Of a stretch of DNA of 64,000 bases, positions 1 to 19,865 are shown one piece after another. The notes under the pieces were generated by a model. It saw nothing but the letters and a program-made list of their open reading frames with translations. It made no database searches and was not told the origin of the DNA. This DNA comes from Mastigias papua (Eukaryota; Cnidaria; Scyphozoa; Rhizostomeae; Mastigiidae). The stretch covers positions 3,834,493 to 3,898,492 of the forward strand of contig OZ025272.1 in NCBI GenBank assembly GCA_964019165.1. Reading direction: 5' to 3'. Each line of letters starts with the position of its first letter. The first letter of the stretch is position 1. The position numbers and the translations under genes were made by a program.

Positions 1-536
1 TAAAAACAGATTAGAAGTTGTCCGTGAAACCGCTGTTTCCATATGGAACCACTTTAATTCTTAAAGGTCGAGTATTATGCAAGATCACTTTGAAGGCATC
101 AGACCTTCTACAAAAACAACTTCTAAACAAATACAGCATAACATTCTCTACCTTACCATACTATACTACATAATGCCAACTTCTCTAGCAACCGATGCCT
201 TGACCTAAGCGGTCCCGTTAGATATTGTTCATGTCAAGTTTGCCTATAAGTCAGTGTTGTTAAGAAACCATGATTATAAATGTGTACCAATAGTTTTTTT
301 GACTATCAGCACACCTAAGGTTAAGGCAAATTGAGCAAAAAAATCTGCGGAAAGTTCTTTTCGTTTTTTGGGAAATTTCTGCATTGCAAACACTTTTCAA
401 ATGTCTGTTTTCCTACAGAACGTAAAGAAGAAGAGACAATTGTTTTTGACATAAAAAGCAAAGCCACCAACCTATGAAATTATGAACAAGATCAAAACAA
501 GCGTCAAGAATCAAACGTTCACCAGATCTACTTTAT
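1..536. other. Intergenic DNA 3' of COQ2
   Basis: AT-rich sequence beyond the COQ2 stop codon. I see no coding exon, RNA gene or recognisable repeat. On the minus strand AATAAA motifs overlap the COQ2 stop (plus-strand TTTATT at about 532-541), so the COQ2 mRNA probably ends within this stretch. Confidence 0.5.
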
Positions 537-3500
537 TTATTCTTTGATCAGATTTCCAGCAACTATTCCAGCAAAGAGCATCATACCAAGCCATCTGTTT
601 GACCTGAATTTTGAGCCACAGTCTCTCATATTGTCTAAATCAACAGTTGTCATCTAGAGAAAACATTGATCCAATTATTGACCATATAAAAAATAATCAA
701 TGTTCAAAACTTATCAGCTATCATAAAAGATGCAAGGTTTACAAGCAAATTGGGCATGGCGGCATTGCTCACCCAGCCAACAGATTTTGCTGCTCTTTTT
801 CTGTCCATCATTTTAAAGACGGGATTATACCTTTGCATAAATATTTACAAAACAATCGAAAATTTGATGAAGGACAGCCAATACCAGTAGATGTTAAGTG
901 ACTCTAATTTGATAACTCTCTACTAACAGGCGCTTAATAGAAATGGAAAACATATGGATGTTGGAGCCCCAGATTGGGTCTGACCCCACCTTTTCAGTCA
1001 TGGCATCCAGTCGGAAGGCCTATACCACCCTTTCTTAATTAGCGGCGAGCACCCTACTAATGGTGCGTTTGGTCACACGGAGTAGCTCGCAGCAAGTGTA
1101 CATTTTGACTGTACCAGCACAATATAATTTAGCGTATATTTATATATATATTTCTTTACAGATGCACCACCACACTAAAACCTTCCTTAACTACCGAGAT
1201 GGGCGCACATTAGAAGCAAGTATATCTACTAACTGTGGCCATTCTTGCATAATGACATTTCCAAAATGGGCTTAAAAAATTTTACATGAGAAGGCCTGGC
1301 TTATACCAATTATATCACATCAGTCACAAAGTTGTCTTATTCTCTCAATTTCTACATTACTGTACGCTGTATAATTTGCTTCACATGTAACAGGCAGTGA
1401 AGTTCTAACCTGCCAAACGAGGTGAGCCGACACACCAGCAACAGATGCAAAATAAGGCCAGGTCTGATCAGCCATGTATCCGACAACAGCTAAATTGCTA
1501 ACCATTATTGCAGAAAAGAGACCAAGCCATCGTACTGTTTTGTCTTGAAATAAGAGGGCTGTTGACTTCACACCAATTGATATATCATCTTCTTTATCCT
1601 TGAAAAGAAACCAAAACCCTGATATATATCATACACCTCTTTATACTCGCTCGTAATGGGACCCAGCACAACCCTATAATTCTGCAATTAAACCATATCT
1701 ATTGGATCTACCGCAAATGTCTACTGGAACTTTATCTTAACTTCCAATACATCCACTAAAAATTGTCTGTCTGATACAAAACGAATAACTCACAAAGAAA
1801 TAAAATCTATTCAAAAATATATAAAATCTTTTGATAAAGAGACAAAACAGTTACAGTAGACCACAACGATTAACTCAATGAAACAAGTTGCCAATTACCT
1901 CACTAATTATCCGACATTAAATTGAAAATAAAACTCACTACTTACAAATCCTTCAAGTATATAATGGAAGGTCCCCTTTAAAATTTATATTAACGATAAT
2001 TGATGCAGTCACTGCACATAGATACTCTTCATGAAGAAAGCATTGAGTTTTGCCTAACTGCTTTCACGGAATTCTCAGACAATGCCCTATATAGCCATAA
2101 CCAGGAGGTTCACGTATATACAGATATGAAATCATCTATAAACTGGCAGGATTAGACTGATAGATTCATGAGCAAGGGCGTCGAGACCGGGGGTGCTACA
2201 CTCCAATCGCTATTTGGCAGAAAGGTAAATTTTGTCTAGGGAGAAAAAAATTACGTAGTAGGTCCGTGTTTAGTTCACCTGATGCTAAATACGATCTCAT
2301 AATTCCAACATCTTGTCCTGCTTTCATTCATTTTTGCTCAGTCATTTTTATAGCTTTTCTTTTCTTTAGCTTGGTCATTTCATTTTATAATCTTTATGCA
2401 CGGCAACTCTACCAGCCAATGCTGCTTTTTCAGGGATGCCGTGACAAAAACTTTACAACGGAAACGAAAAGCATCAAAATCGATGTTTAAATACAAGTAC
2501 AGAGGGTGCTTGTTTTAACCTCAGATTCCAGGCTGTTACAAAGATGAGCACCACAATATGGAAATGATTTCTGCCCATTTGCATTCTATAAGGCTCAGTG
2601 TTGATCATTCGTATTGACATTAGGACACATCAGGCCTATTGAAGTTTCTAACACGCTTATTATTGATTTCGTGTACCGTTCTCTATCTAGACAAAATGTG
2701 TCTCTATATTTACAAAGGATGTTTCAGGATCGCTGCAGTTACTAAAATTTTTGTGCACGCATTATAGATTATTACGGTATTTCGTGGCATTGTAGAAAAA
2801 TCGCTGATCACTGATTGAGAACTACTTGAATTGTTTGCTGTTCGTGATGACATGCGAAACCCGAGTCTGAAAAATTTACTATAAAGTATGGGAATCCGGA
2901 AGATCTTTCATTTAAAAGGAAAAATCATTGAGCAAAGATGTATTGTCAGTTGCTTCGAAGATAAGGCACTATTGAGCATAACATCAACTCAAGTAGTTCA
3001 AGTAGATTTCGAAAGCATTTTGAACTTGAAAAGAAGAACCAAAGAAGAATCTCACAGAAACAAGGGATTGTAGATGTAAAAATTTGCTATAGAAGATCCT
3101 CTTGGCATATGGGAAAGCATGTTAACACTTGAAGAAATAGTCACTGATTAATATTTAAGATGAATGTAGAAAAATATGTAAATCTCCATGAAACTCCAGT
3201 GATAACATCTCTTTGGATATGACAACAGTTTGAAAAGCTGCATGTTTCAAACTGAGATGCTCTGAATAAATCAGGTTGCTTTGATTCAATTCCTGTATTA
3301 CAGTAGCCTTGCAAACGATTGGCTTTTTAATGAAGAAATTTGACTCAAAGCTTTCGTGTAGATCAAAAATCGCTTGACTATTTCTAAGTATTAAGGATTG
3401 TTTAAGCAGATTTAAGACAAAATTATTATGAACGAAATACAAAAGTCTAAGACGTTATTTTTTCATTAATATAGCTAACAAAAGCTGGATTCTGTGAGCT

Positions 3501-6500
3501 TCATTTCTCCCTATTTTGTCTATATTTTGTTATCCTGGATCAATGTGCTTATTTCCCTAAGTTTGACTTTACTCCCATAAATATAACTCTGAGTAAAATC
3601 CCTAGAAAGAGAGCCCTGGCCATAAAAGAAATGAACAAATATTAGTGAAGGAATGCATAAAACAGAAGTGAAAAGTAATTAATGAAATAAACAGTATACC
3701 TGATGAGCATAGATGGTGTCATATATCAAAGTCCATGAGACAGAAGCTAGATAAAGTGGCAAAACAACTGACCAGTCACAGAATCCTTTGATAGCAGACC
3801 ACCCAAGAAATGCACCCCAATTAAAAGTGATACCTGGAATTAACACACAGAAACTATCGATAAGATTACATCCAACAATTGGCTCTACAGGAAAATGACT
3901 TCTTTATCTTATATCTTAGATATAACATATTTTAGATAATTAACAATTGAAATATTTAAATCAAAATACTACATAGGTTTTGTAAAATTTCTGCATAAAT
4001 GTAACTGATATTTAATGCCACAATATAACCAGCCAAATTCAAGCTACCCTGTGATCCAATACTTCCTGCAAATTTTGATATTCTAAAGTTTGCATAGAAA
4101 TTCTGTTCATAGTTCTTCATTATATAATATAGTCTTAGTGCTAAAATTTTACGACACTTCCTCCACTTACGACATACCTTGATTAGCTACTCACTCAATC
4201 TTTCTCTTATCACTTCCTCATTCCTTTAGCAGTTATATATTCCTTCAATCACCAAAAACTCATTTATTAGACCACCTCAGTAACTCTGGTTTCAAACTTC
4301 ATAACTCATTTCATACACAATCTGACTTGCTAAGTTAGGAAGTCAATATAACAAGCCAACAAACTTAACACTTCTTTGCATACACCTTGAGCTGTATCAT
4401 TAACTATACTTTGGCACCCCAACCAATAAAATACTAATGGTGCAAGATATGCAAGTACTGCAAAGACATACCTAGATACAGCTGAGGCCAGTGAGTAAAT
4501 CTTTTCATCAAAGGATAAGAAACCACAAAGGCCATAGATGAAGCTCCAAGAAGAATACTAGAAAACAAGTTTACCTCCAGTTCAGGAAATGTAATTAAGG
4601 ACAAACATAATGAAGATATATTTTCCCATTGAAGTGGTACGTGGCTTTAACAGAGGACTTTCGCAGATAACAACTTGATCCATCTGATAAACTCAATTAA
4701 TTCAAAATGAAACAGATACATAGGGCAATGGAAATATTGTGCCCTCTGTCCTTCAATGTTGTAATCTTCTTTCTAACACAAAAACAACATCCTCCAAAAA
4801 CATCCACCACACACTTTACAATTTGTCATGAATTGTCAACTCATCCATTATCGAAGCAATACAGTGTTCAATTAATTGACAAAGAGATAACCACAACACC
4901 CATATTCACAACTTTCACAAATGACAGAAGTATACATAAAATTTTGAAATTCATTTACCTGTACCAGTTAAGTGAAAGTAATATCATGAGTCCACATGAC
5001 AGAATTCCTCCAAGAAACCCTAAGGCTTGGTAGTGGGTCAGATCTTTAGCAGCAAGAGGTCTTGTTTTTGTACGCTCAACCTTAGAATGATAAGCACAAG
5101 ACTGATGTGGTAATCACTAGTGAAATTGTGAAATATAACAAAACCACTTTGCATCACTATAAGAATGATTCCTCCATTGAAGAAGTGGCAGAAACCAGAA
5201 CATGCTGGCTAGATTGTCGACCTAATCCACTACACATATGAAAATAACATTAACCAATGTGTGAAAACAACATGCATATAACAAACATGCAAAGAAAACA
5301 ATATAACAATAGGCACAATAATACATAACACAAAAACAATGGTCTGTCCAATTTGATCCTTCATTCTCTACTAGCCATCTTGATTGAGATCACAATAATC
5401 CAAGGCATTGAGTTAATGAAGTCTACACTAGAAAGTAGGTAGGAAACTATTCCTAAGATCCCAAGTGAGCAGTGGAAAAGCTCTAGGTAAGTAGCAAGCA
5501 AGGTCAAAAAAAGTGCGCTTCAGTTGTGTGCTTCACTTTCCAATGCACATTTCATATCTATCTACTATTATGGAGTTAACTCCTCTCTTGCAGTGTTAGA
5601 AAATAAAAAATATTAAAGATTTCACAGTGGACTATGTCCACATCATGCCCTAACAGATGTAAAGAAGCTTTTGTGTCAAGTTTACAATGTCAATTTCTTA
5701 AAATATCTTGGAAACCCAGTTGCCACATTTGACATAAAGGAGAGAAACAGGGTTTCAAGAAAAGAAATGAAAATGCTGGCTTTTAGGCATGCAACTGGGT
5801 ATTTTTACAGCCAGGGGTCTAATCCACAAGGAAAAGCATGCTAAGAATTGTCAATAGCACATAGCTTGGAATACAATTTCTGAGATTTAGGATTGAAACA
5901 GGAAACTTGGTAAAAAAGTGTGTTTCTTGATATGGAAGGGCATGGTGTGAGTGATTTCCATTAAATAGTCAAAGTTTACTGGTGTTCACGTGAATATCTG
6001 GTGATCTTGCAAACTGCCAGAGTACATTGCACACCTAGAAATTTTCAAATGCAAGAGTTCCTTTCTCCAGTGGGGTATGTTTATATACCCCCTCATGCCA
6101 CTTTAGTCTCATCATAAGTATAATGGATTATAGCATAATTTTTCAAAAGATCTTCGCATGAAAGTGCCAAGTAGTACAACATTTTCTTACTTTCCTATCA
6201 AATTCCGAATCCCACATATCATTTATAACACAGCCAGCACTTCGTAGCAAAAATGAGCCTGTCCCAAACAACGCAAGCATTTTCAAATCTGGTAAGTGGC
6301 CTGGTTCAGCAGCTAATGAGATGCTCCAGTAGCAAGGCAGAAATAGCAACCAAGTTCCAATTGGCCTGTCAAATCTTATTAGGTTTAAATATGGTTCTGC
6401 TTTTGGTGCAATTTTGATAATATACTGTGTGAGGGTGTATTCTGTGGAATATATCTTCCATTGTTGTTTCAAATCGGAATTTATCTGATTAACATTTGAG

Positions 6501-6667
6501 GATTTATAGCATCTTTTGTTGCAAGATATCCTGTTCCTAGATACATAATCCTCAAGAGTACGAGTCAGTCCGCAGATAATGCTTCTATGCGTTCGCATAG
6601 AGAATGAAAATAACCTAGAATGACAAACACTTCCATGTAGGCCACAACGAATAAATGAATGCAGCAT
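537..6667 (-). CDS. COQ2: 4-hydroxybenzoate polyprenyltransferase, mitochondrial (COQ2), 6 exons
   Basis: Integral membrane UbiA-family prenyltransferase that attaches the polyprenyl tail to 4-hydroxybenzoate in ubiquinone synthesis at the inner mitochondrial membrane. Exons in transcript order: 6667-6191, 5080-4959, 4557-4472, 3833-3700, 1598-1410, 653-537. All junctions are GT-AG and phases close, giving 374 aa. The N-terminal ~95 residues are rich in Arg/Ser and poor in acidic residues, as expected for a mitochondrial presequence. The first Asp-rich substrate motif is NDMWDSEFD (from residue ~149). The second region, [13 protein letters not shown] (~266-278), spans the exon 4/5 junction. 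Hallmarks [29 protein letters not shown] and [14 protein letters not shown] match animal COQ2. The last exon encodes a conserved C-terminal helix ending in GNLIKE. The start is the first Met of the open exon. It is divergent from DPM1 with a 232-bp spacer. Confidence 0.95.
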
Positions 6668-12626
<5,959 letters not shown>

Positions 12627-13694
12627 CATATATAATGGAACCATCTATTCATTCATGACACATTCAGTTAAACAAAAACAGTTCAATTTGTCTAGAACAG
12701 GATATGTAGTTTTCCAACAGAGACAATTAAATATTTGCTATGACTTGATAGTATTTGGTGAAATTTGTTAGAACTGCAGTAGTAGCCTTGAAGAATTGGA
12801 AAGGCAGTTGTCATTGAACATACAAGAAGTCAATATCACCAAAGATTTGGAAGTAACTACTAACCAGCATTAGCTTTGTATACTGTGGAAAGGTCATGGG
12901 AATGTAGTGAACGAATCAATATATTCTTTATACAATTTCTTGATTAAATTCTCTTCATAACAACTACCCAATAAATCTAACGCATATCTGCAAATGCTAT
13001 AAGGAAAGGGCTGAGAAATTACTGTCATATTAACAAACCTTGTCATCTGGTTATGTAAAGCTCATTTAGAACAAAACTCTGCTTCCTCTCTACAATGTTT
13101 GTTAGGGAAAGCTTTCAAACATTTTCATTGGCATCTGTGTATGAAAATTCCTATATAGGCAGAAATCATGTGAAATTTGAAATACACCAAAGAACACCTA
13201 GAGAGATGTGCTCTTACCAGTACAAAATTGACCATGGCAAACAACAGTGTTCATTCCTTGTTCTTTCTGAGATAATCAACAGTGCAGCCATAAATCTATT
13301 TGTAGATAGCACATTCCCAACAGGGTCATGTCCTGAGATAAATTTACCCATATAGTTTAAAACACAAGGAAATAAACAAAACCAATGAAACATGTTGAAA
13401 ATGATAACAATCATATAGCAACATTTCATTTTTTAACAGTATATAGCTGCTTGAAAATTTCCTCATTCCTCTTCAGGAAGAGCTGTTATTATCTGCGCTT
13501 ATCAACTTATTTTACATTCCTGGTCTACATCTCAGCAAGATAGTTATCAGAAAGTGGGTAGAGTAGGAATGGAAAAAGTTAATATAGCAATGACCAAAGA
13601 GTCTGTTAAAACATACAAAATACAAGAGTATGCCTCAGTTTATTTTACACCGGAACAATAAAGTCATTTGGCAATGAAGAGAGCCACCTTCTCT
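12627..13694. other. Convergent intergenic region DPM1-UBE2V
   Basis: The two genes end towards each other across 1,068 bp. The region should contain both 3'UTRs: a minus-strand AATAAA at 13639-13644 is well placed for UBE2V. I see no exon or repeat of note. The open stretches at 13095-13429 overlap on opposite strands and resemble no protein I know. Confidence 0.5.
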
Positions 13695-16600
13695 TCAATA
13701 CGTAGATCCTTCTGGGGGTTGAGGCAACTTCATGTTATCCTTTGATGTCATCATCCTCAAAGAGAAAACAGTAACCTAGCATTGAATCTTAAGTACCTCA
13801 TTATACATAAAATTGTTTCAATTGTTTCAAGGAAGTCATTAGGAAACAATATCCAGAAGTAAACATACCACAACAGAGGAGTTCCTTTAATTTTTTAACA
13901 ATAGTTGTCTTTTAACAACAAAAAAGCTCAGCTATCATGCTGAATTGTGTAATATTACTTAAATTGTTGAAAGGAATCTTATGATATTGTGCAACATTAA
14001 GTTTTAATGTGCACTAATAAGCCCATAGATAGGCTTCATGACAATTACAATACAATATAACATTGGCTATAGCTAAAATGACATTTGAAGAGCCTTGAAA
14101 AATATAATCTGTTGCACGTATGCAAATATCCATGGCTCAAATGAGTTGTACAATATGGATTAAAAACAACAAATAGCACTTTGCATCATAAGTACAATTA
14201 GAGTAGAAACTGCCTGAGCTAACATCTAAGTTCCACTATACAAGCCCAATCAAAGGTCAAGACCATGTTGTATAAGCTAGAGATCAACTCAGCTGAAAAT
14301 CCTATTAAAAACTAATTAAATGGTAACTGTGAAAACCAGGCAGCACAAGAAGTAGGCCCTTACAGTCTTCCTTGAATCAAGAAACACATCTTACCTACTT
14401 TTGAAGTAATGAGTAGCCAGAGGGGGCACCATTGGAGGAAGAGGCTAGAGGGGGCATATACCCTTGGTTCTTTCTAAGATAAATTTTGTAATTCATCCCT
14501 GTGAATAGCTATGTTATTCATATAATATAAGAAGGTAATGACATGACAAACATTGCTAAGACAATTCAGCTTCATAGGGCATGTACCAAGGAAAAAAGGG
14601 GATGGAGGAAGACAAAGAGGGATTTCTTGGAGGGATAAGCAAATGCTTAAATAACACACAATACGTGTTCTGGAATCAGTTTACATTGAGACTCAAAACC
14701 CAGTCTTGTGTAAACAAAAAGAGCTCATTTTTTCACTTGGACTCTTCAAGTAAACAATGGTGAATAGGTGCTAATTGGCCAATCATAGGGCCAAATAGAC
14801 GCATTATTCATCATGTCACATGCGCCCGCATCTGGTTGTATATTTTGGTTCACCTTTCCGTCGTTATCCGACGTTTCATACTCTGACGAGTTTCGGACGA
14901 AAAAAGCTTTCAGTATGCTAAAAGAATGTTCCTGCTTTTTCGTGCTATAGACAAATGACTACACACAAACATGTGATTATGTCTAGGAAAGTGATAGCTT
15001 TAAACAAGAACCTCAAAAATTGTTTCATTCTTTTGAAATCCTTTGAATAAAAAGTAACATCAGGAATACAAAAGAAACTCTGTCAAGGGCAACTTGTTCT
15101 GGCAACTGATTTCTCAAATAACATTGCAATGTCACTTATAGTTTGGTGGCTTCTCTTGTTTGCCAATTGCTGGGAAGTCAATACTGAAGGAGAATATGGG
15201 GTCCAACCCACAAAACTAGGATAAAATTTAGCCTTTATTAGATAGCTGTCTATTGAGCAGGAGGAATTGATAGCTTATATTAAATTCCCTGGAGAAGTGT
15301 TTTTTTCATATAAAGAGACCATATATTCTAAACTTCACAATATTTCTCAACTGAATAGCACTTCCAATTACAGAGGAATGGCTGGGAAAATTAGCATTAC
15401 CATGTATAAGCTATCCTTCAAAAAAAGCTAATAGTTCTATGAAAAAAGTCCATCTTCTGTATAGCAAAATATGGTAAATACCTTTTTATTTCTGATAAAA
15501 CTGTCCTTATTGTATAACTCCTTTGCCATTTGTTTAATACAGAAACAACTCTTTTATCAAGCTAAAAATGAAAATTAAATCATAGAACTGTATGGCCATA
15601 TTATGCACCATAAGTTTAAGTCACACTTTACAGCAATGGAGCATCACTTTGTAGATAATCTTCAATATTTTCCTATTCAAAGGATACCATACTACCATAT
15701 CAAAGTTAGAATCCAAATATGCATAGGCAATTGTCTACACGATCAATAGAAAACCTAATGGAAACAAGGCAATTGGAAAAACCAGCCACAAATTTGAGTG
15801 TCTCTGATCATGCCAAAACATGATTACATATATATGGGAAAAATATGTGAAAATCAAGATATAGCTCTCAATTAATCTGCATAGCATGTTTCATACAATC
15901 AATATGGAATGTGTGACTGCTTGCTGAGATAGGTATGTGATAATGAATGGTCACAGTCAGTAAGTCAAAGCAAAGAATCTGATTCATAGGGTACAAAGAG
16001 ACAATGACCAGGAAAGGAAATAAATAAGACATGAAGCAATATTCTACAGAGATATCTAGAAATGGTTATGCTGAGCTTTAAAATGACAAATTATGTATCC
16101 GTGAGGGGTACTGCTTTTCTAGTGGTATACCACAGGTCAGTGAGGCATACCACAGTTTAGCAACACAACCATCAGAGCTTGAAGGAAGCTCAAAGGAAAA
16201 CTTTTAGCAACCATCCATGAAAATGTCATTATTCTTGAAAGCACTGGGGGTAACCAGCCTAACATGCCCTCATACCCAGCCTAACATGCCCCCAAGTGTC
16301 TGCCACTGACCCCAATGCCAAGAACTAATTCTGTGTTAACTAAAGAAAAGACCTAATATGTTAATTTCAAAGTTCTAGCACTCTGATTTATTGTCCACAA
16401 ATTCTATGGCTCATTGCAAATACAAGAAATGGGTAACTCATCATCAAAATAAAATGCCCACCTGTCCCATCGGTGTAACACCAACTAAGTTTATCCTGGT
16501 TACAAATGACACATTTGGAGATTCTTCTGGGTATTTGATGCCACATTCTATTTTTAGAGTGTAAATCCTACTCTCAAATGTAGTCTGCAAAAGATAAACA

Positions 16601-18208
16601 GGGATAAAACAAACAAAACATAAAACAGAACCCTGCAAGACAAGCAAAGCTAACAGCTAAGTCACAACAGTGATGAACATAATAACAAGATGTTTATGTA
16701 TGCATGTATTTATGCAAATATATATGTAAGTATGTATGTATAACATTATAACATGAATGATAGCCAAATCCACAACTTTTTCACAGCCTGGCTCATGAAA
16801 CAAAATAAAAAAATGACAGTGATAGCAATCATGTTAATGATGAAGAAACTGACAACATAATTTGCACTGATTAGATACATAACAAATACATCAGTTCGTT
16901 TTTCCCACATGCATCCCTTAGAATATATCTTCTTTATAGATATTCACATATATATGCATTACTGTATAAAAAGAAAACATCTATTTCTAAAAATTCTGTC
17001 AGGTAAAAATTTTGAACAACTCAGACTTCTGGATGACTAACAGAACATGAAAGAAAAAAATGCATAATTTGTCCAGTCAAAAGCTTTGTGTTTGAAGTTG
17101 ATATCAGTATTTAAGAACATTCTAAAACAACATTGTTGTGATTTAGTGAAGTTACCCTTGGTGGTCCTATAATTGTTCCTGTCCACCTTGTCATTGTCAT
17201 ATCATCATCGTCTTGTAGGCCCCAGCTTATTGTACCATCACCAACACCTTTTTGGCCTTCCTCTAATTCTTCCAGAAGACGAAAGTTTCGAGGAACTGAC
17301 AGGGAGGTGAACAAAATGTAACTTAGCTGTGATACTTATGGGACTGCAACAAAGCAGCTTTTATCCATTATATAAAGTGTAAAATAAAGTAAAAGGGTCT
17401 CGGATAATGCAGCTTATGTGGAGCATTGTTTGATAAATAAAGAGGCAAGCAGAAAAGGAAACGATAATGGTGCGTTTCATTCTGATCCTAAGATGCACAA
17501 AATTACAAAAGCACTGCCAGAAAGCAGAATTAATTCTTCTTCATTGACAGCGCCTAACAGACCATTTATTACTCTTGCATTCACAAAGACAAGTCTTGAA
17601 AATTTTTTATACAGGTACATGACCGCAGAAACCCCTGAGCAGATTTCAAAGGTGGAAAACGCTTCCAAACAAACCGAGGGCAAGTTCAGAGGGGATGCCG
17701 AACACATGTCACATAACTAAAAAAACAGCCGTCTCAAAACTAGCAGAACAAGCTCCGACTAATTGCTCAGCTACATAAAGGTAAGCATAAAAGTTCGATC
17801 TAAGTTTGATTCGAAAAGTGAGGCCTCCCAGAACTGTTGACAACTACCTATTAAGCAAATAAAACACAGCTTCGATTTATCACCTAATGATTTACTATCA
17901 CTGCAGCCATTCTAGTCCAGTAAGAGTCTTATTTGACACTTATTATCGATCTCAGATTAGACTGATAAAAGACTGCAAAACTTGATATCGACCTCAGATT
18001 AGATCCTCCCAGTTCTGCCAATGTATAACTTTGATCGTTACGACAACAGCCCCCGGGAAACAAATGCTCTTCTTAGCTTCCTACTACAAATCAATCACGA
18101 TAGCATGAGTAACTGAGCAGTCATTAACCACGAATGTATCTGGAAACGGGACTATCAAGGCTACTCAGTTCAATTTCAACTCAAAATCTCACCTACAACA
18201 CCAGCCAT
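13695..18208 (-). CDS. UBE2V: Ubiquitin-conjugating enzyme variant (UBE2V1/UBE2V2, Mms2-like), 5 exons
   Basis: Catalytically inactive E2 variant that pairs with UBE2N (Ubc13) to build Lys63-linked ubiquitin chains in DNA-damage tolerance and signalling. Exons: 18208-18193 (16 nt), 17295-17156, 16584-16462, 15561-15482, 13755-13695. All are GT-AG and in phase, giving 139 aa. Key segments are [21 protein letters not shown] near the N-terminus, [12 protein letters not shown], the [17 protein letters not shown] strand-loop region, [18 protein letters not shown] and the C-terminus [11 protein letters not shown]. The HPN and catalytic-Cys segment of active E2s is missing, as expected for this family. 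The tiny first exon encodes MAGVV plus one base, and an acceptor at 17296-17297 completes the Val codon. Invertebrates often have one gene for the two vertebrate paralogues, so I do not choose between V1 and V2. Confidence 0.95.
13893..14157. repeat. Repeat B, copy 2 (265 bp)
   Basis: Near-identical to 9636-9900 and in the same orientation, here in UBE2V intron 4. Substitutions noted by eye: GGGCCTTAAAA against GAGCCTTGAAA near position 14092, and one A/C change near 14117. Confidence 0.8.
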
Positions 18209-18564
18209 TATTTCCAGATAGAAATTTGCAAAGGCGTACAAGGATGTGCTTATTCTAATTCAATTCAATTAAACTCCCCTTTTGGTGCATGCTGCTAAGA
18301 CAACTCCGCCGACTTGTTAGGACTGCGGGCGTTACTACGTCATTAATGAACCCCAATTTGTACATACCAAATCAGCTCATGTCTTCTCTTATTGAGCGAT
18401 GGTACAATCAGGGGTGTATCTGATGAGGGGATGTAAAAATGCGGCACTCCCACTATTTAGATAATACAAATACCTTGAAAATTGATTACAACTTGACGGC
18501 GGGCTCTGTTCTCTGTTAGAGAGGAGCTGAACTCAGGAAGTTTTCAAGTCACTCTAAATTTCTA

Positions 18565-18890
18565 TTATCTCAAGGAATTTTTCAGTGACCCAAGAGTCCA
18601 CAAATGAAGACCCCATTTATAAGATACCGTATTCATTTCATCGCTCTCTCTCCAGGTGCCTGGTTCTGTCAGAACTTTGGCGGCCATGGAACCCCATGTT
18701 ATTCCATGTATGTCAAGTTCACTTGTCTCCATCCAGTGGCTAAGACTTGAGATGAAAATTATTATCTGCCTTCCTCCAGCTCTCTTCCCTTCAATTTTCC
18801 CTACCAATGCTGTTTCTTCAAAATCCCGTCTTCTTAAAACATGATGTATGATTCGTAACTGCCTCTTTCTGATTGTTTCCCATCTTAACG
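18565..18890 (-). pseudogene. RTE-like retrotransposon 3' fragment
   Basis: On the minus strand a continuous frame reads SLRWETIRKRQLRIIHHVL, then EETALVGKIEGKRAGGRQ and WGSMAAKVLTEPGTW, stopping near 18565. 'GKIEGKRxxGRQ' followed by a W-S-M-A block is the characteristic C-terminus of RTE-type LINE polyproteins. The reverse-transcriptase core is not present. Its upstream edge abuts an inverted-repeat element at 18892, which may have inserted into or next to it. Confidence 0.6.
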
Positions 18891-18891
18891 A

Positions 18892-19133
18892 GTAGGGTAT
18901 GCTGGGGTAAAGTGGGCAACCTGGAGTAAAATGGGCAAATGGCCATTTCGCAACTTTATGATTTATTGTCTCTCTTTCATACCTTACCTATGCGATTTCT
19001 TATAGAGAGGTGTTGTGCCAAGTTCAGAAATGGCACTTTGCTCTATCATAACCATAAGTCAATAATAATGATGCATACATTTACTTACCCACTTTACCCC
19101 GGGTTACCCATTTTACCCCCAGCAGACCCTACC
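18892..19133. mobile_element. MITE-like element with ~46-bp terminal inverted repeats
   Basis: The left end (TAGGGTATGCTGGGGTAAAG...) is the imperfect reverse complement of the right end (...CCCCCAGCAGACCCTAC). Arms are about 46 bp and the total about 242 bp. The interior has no meaningful frame. A TA at the left boundary could be a target-site duplication. A non-autonomous DNA transposon is the simplest reading; the superfamily is not determined. Confidence 0.65.
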
Positions 19134-19214
19134 TCGTTTCACACTGTATTCATGAGGATATTGAAGTCATATGGTACTCCTCAGCGTCTGCGTGTAAACG
19201 GAACGCCAATACCA

Positions 19215-19865
19215 TATCTAGGAGAACAAAAGTCAAAGCTACTTTTAAACTCCGTGATAATGTCAAATTTTTCCTATTGCCCTCTGATCTGGCTATTTTG
19301 CAGCAAATATTGCAAATAATGAAATTAATAGGACCCACAAACGTGCACTGAGAACTTTATATAGAGACTATGAATCCACATTTGAGGAACTTTTAGATAG
19401 GGGTGATACAACGACAACACATAAAAAGAATCTACAAAATCTTATGATTGAAATCTACAAATCAATGAACCATCTCAATCCGGAGTACATGTGGGATTTC
19501 TTTGTCAAGAAAGATGTCCCCTACAACCTACGGACTAAGGAACTATGCAAACTCCCCTCGGTGAGTTCTCAGCGCTACGGAATAAATTCCCTATCCTTTA
19601 GAGGCAGTCTATTGTGGAATACTCTTAGTGATGATCTAAAATTGACAACTTCTCTCGTAAAATTCAAAAAAGGAATACGTTGCTGGGATGGCAACAACTG
19701 CACGTGCTACATTTGCACTTAATTTAGGGTTTTTATGTATTTCGTTGCATATTATATTGTAAATAGTTGGTGTTAATTAGTTATTACTAACTATAAATAA
19801 ACCAACTGTAAATAAGCTTTATGATTATGATTATGATGATTATGATTATGATTATGATTACGGTG
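19215..19865 (+). pseudogene. CR1-like LINE 3' end with ATGATT-rich tail
   Basis: Reads KLLLNSVIMSNFSYCPLIWL, a frame change near 19315, then NEINRTHKRALRTLYRDYES, NLRTKELCKLPSVSSQRYGI, SLLWNTLSDDLK and the Cys-rich terminus NCTCYIC, stopping at 19722. This is the post-catalytic domain of CR1/jockey-type polyproteins. The 3' end carries short ATGATT-type tandem repeats (19823-19860), as is usual for CR1-like tails. 5'-truncated and frameshifted, so inactive. Confidence 0.8.

Noticed and set aside
611..901. 96-codon plus-strand frame
   Set aside because: Overlaps the last COQ2 exon on the opposite strand, which is clearly the real gene.
4707..5033. 108-codon plus-strand frame
   Set aside because: Overlaps COQ2 exon 2 antisense and adjacent intron; no independent support.
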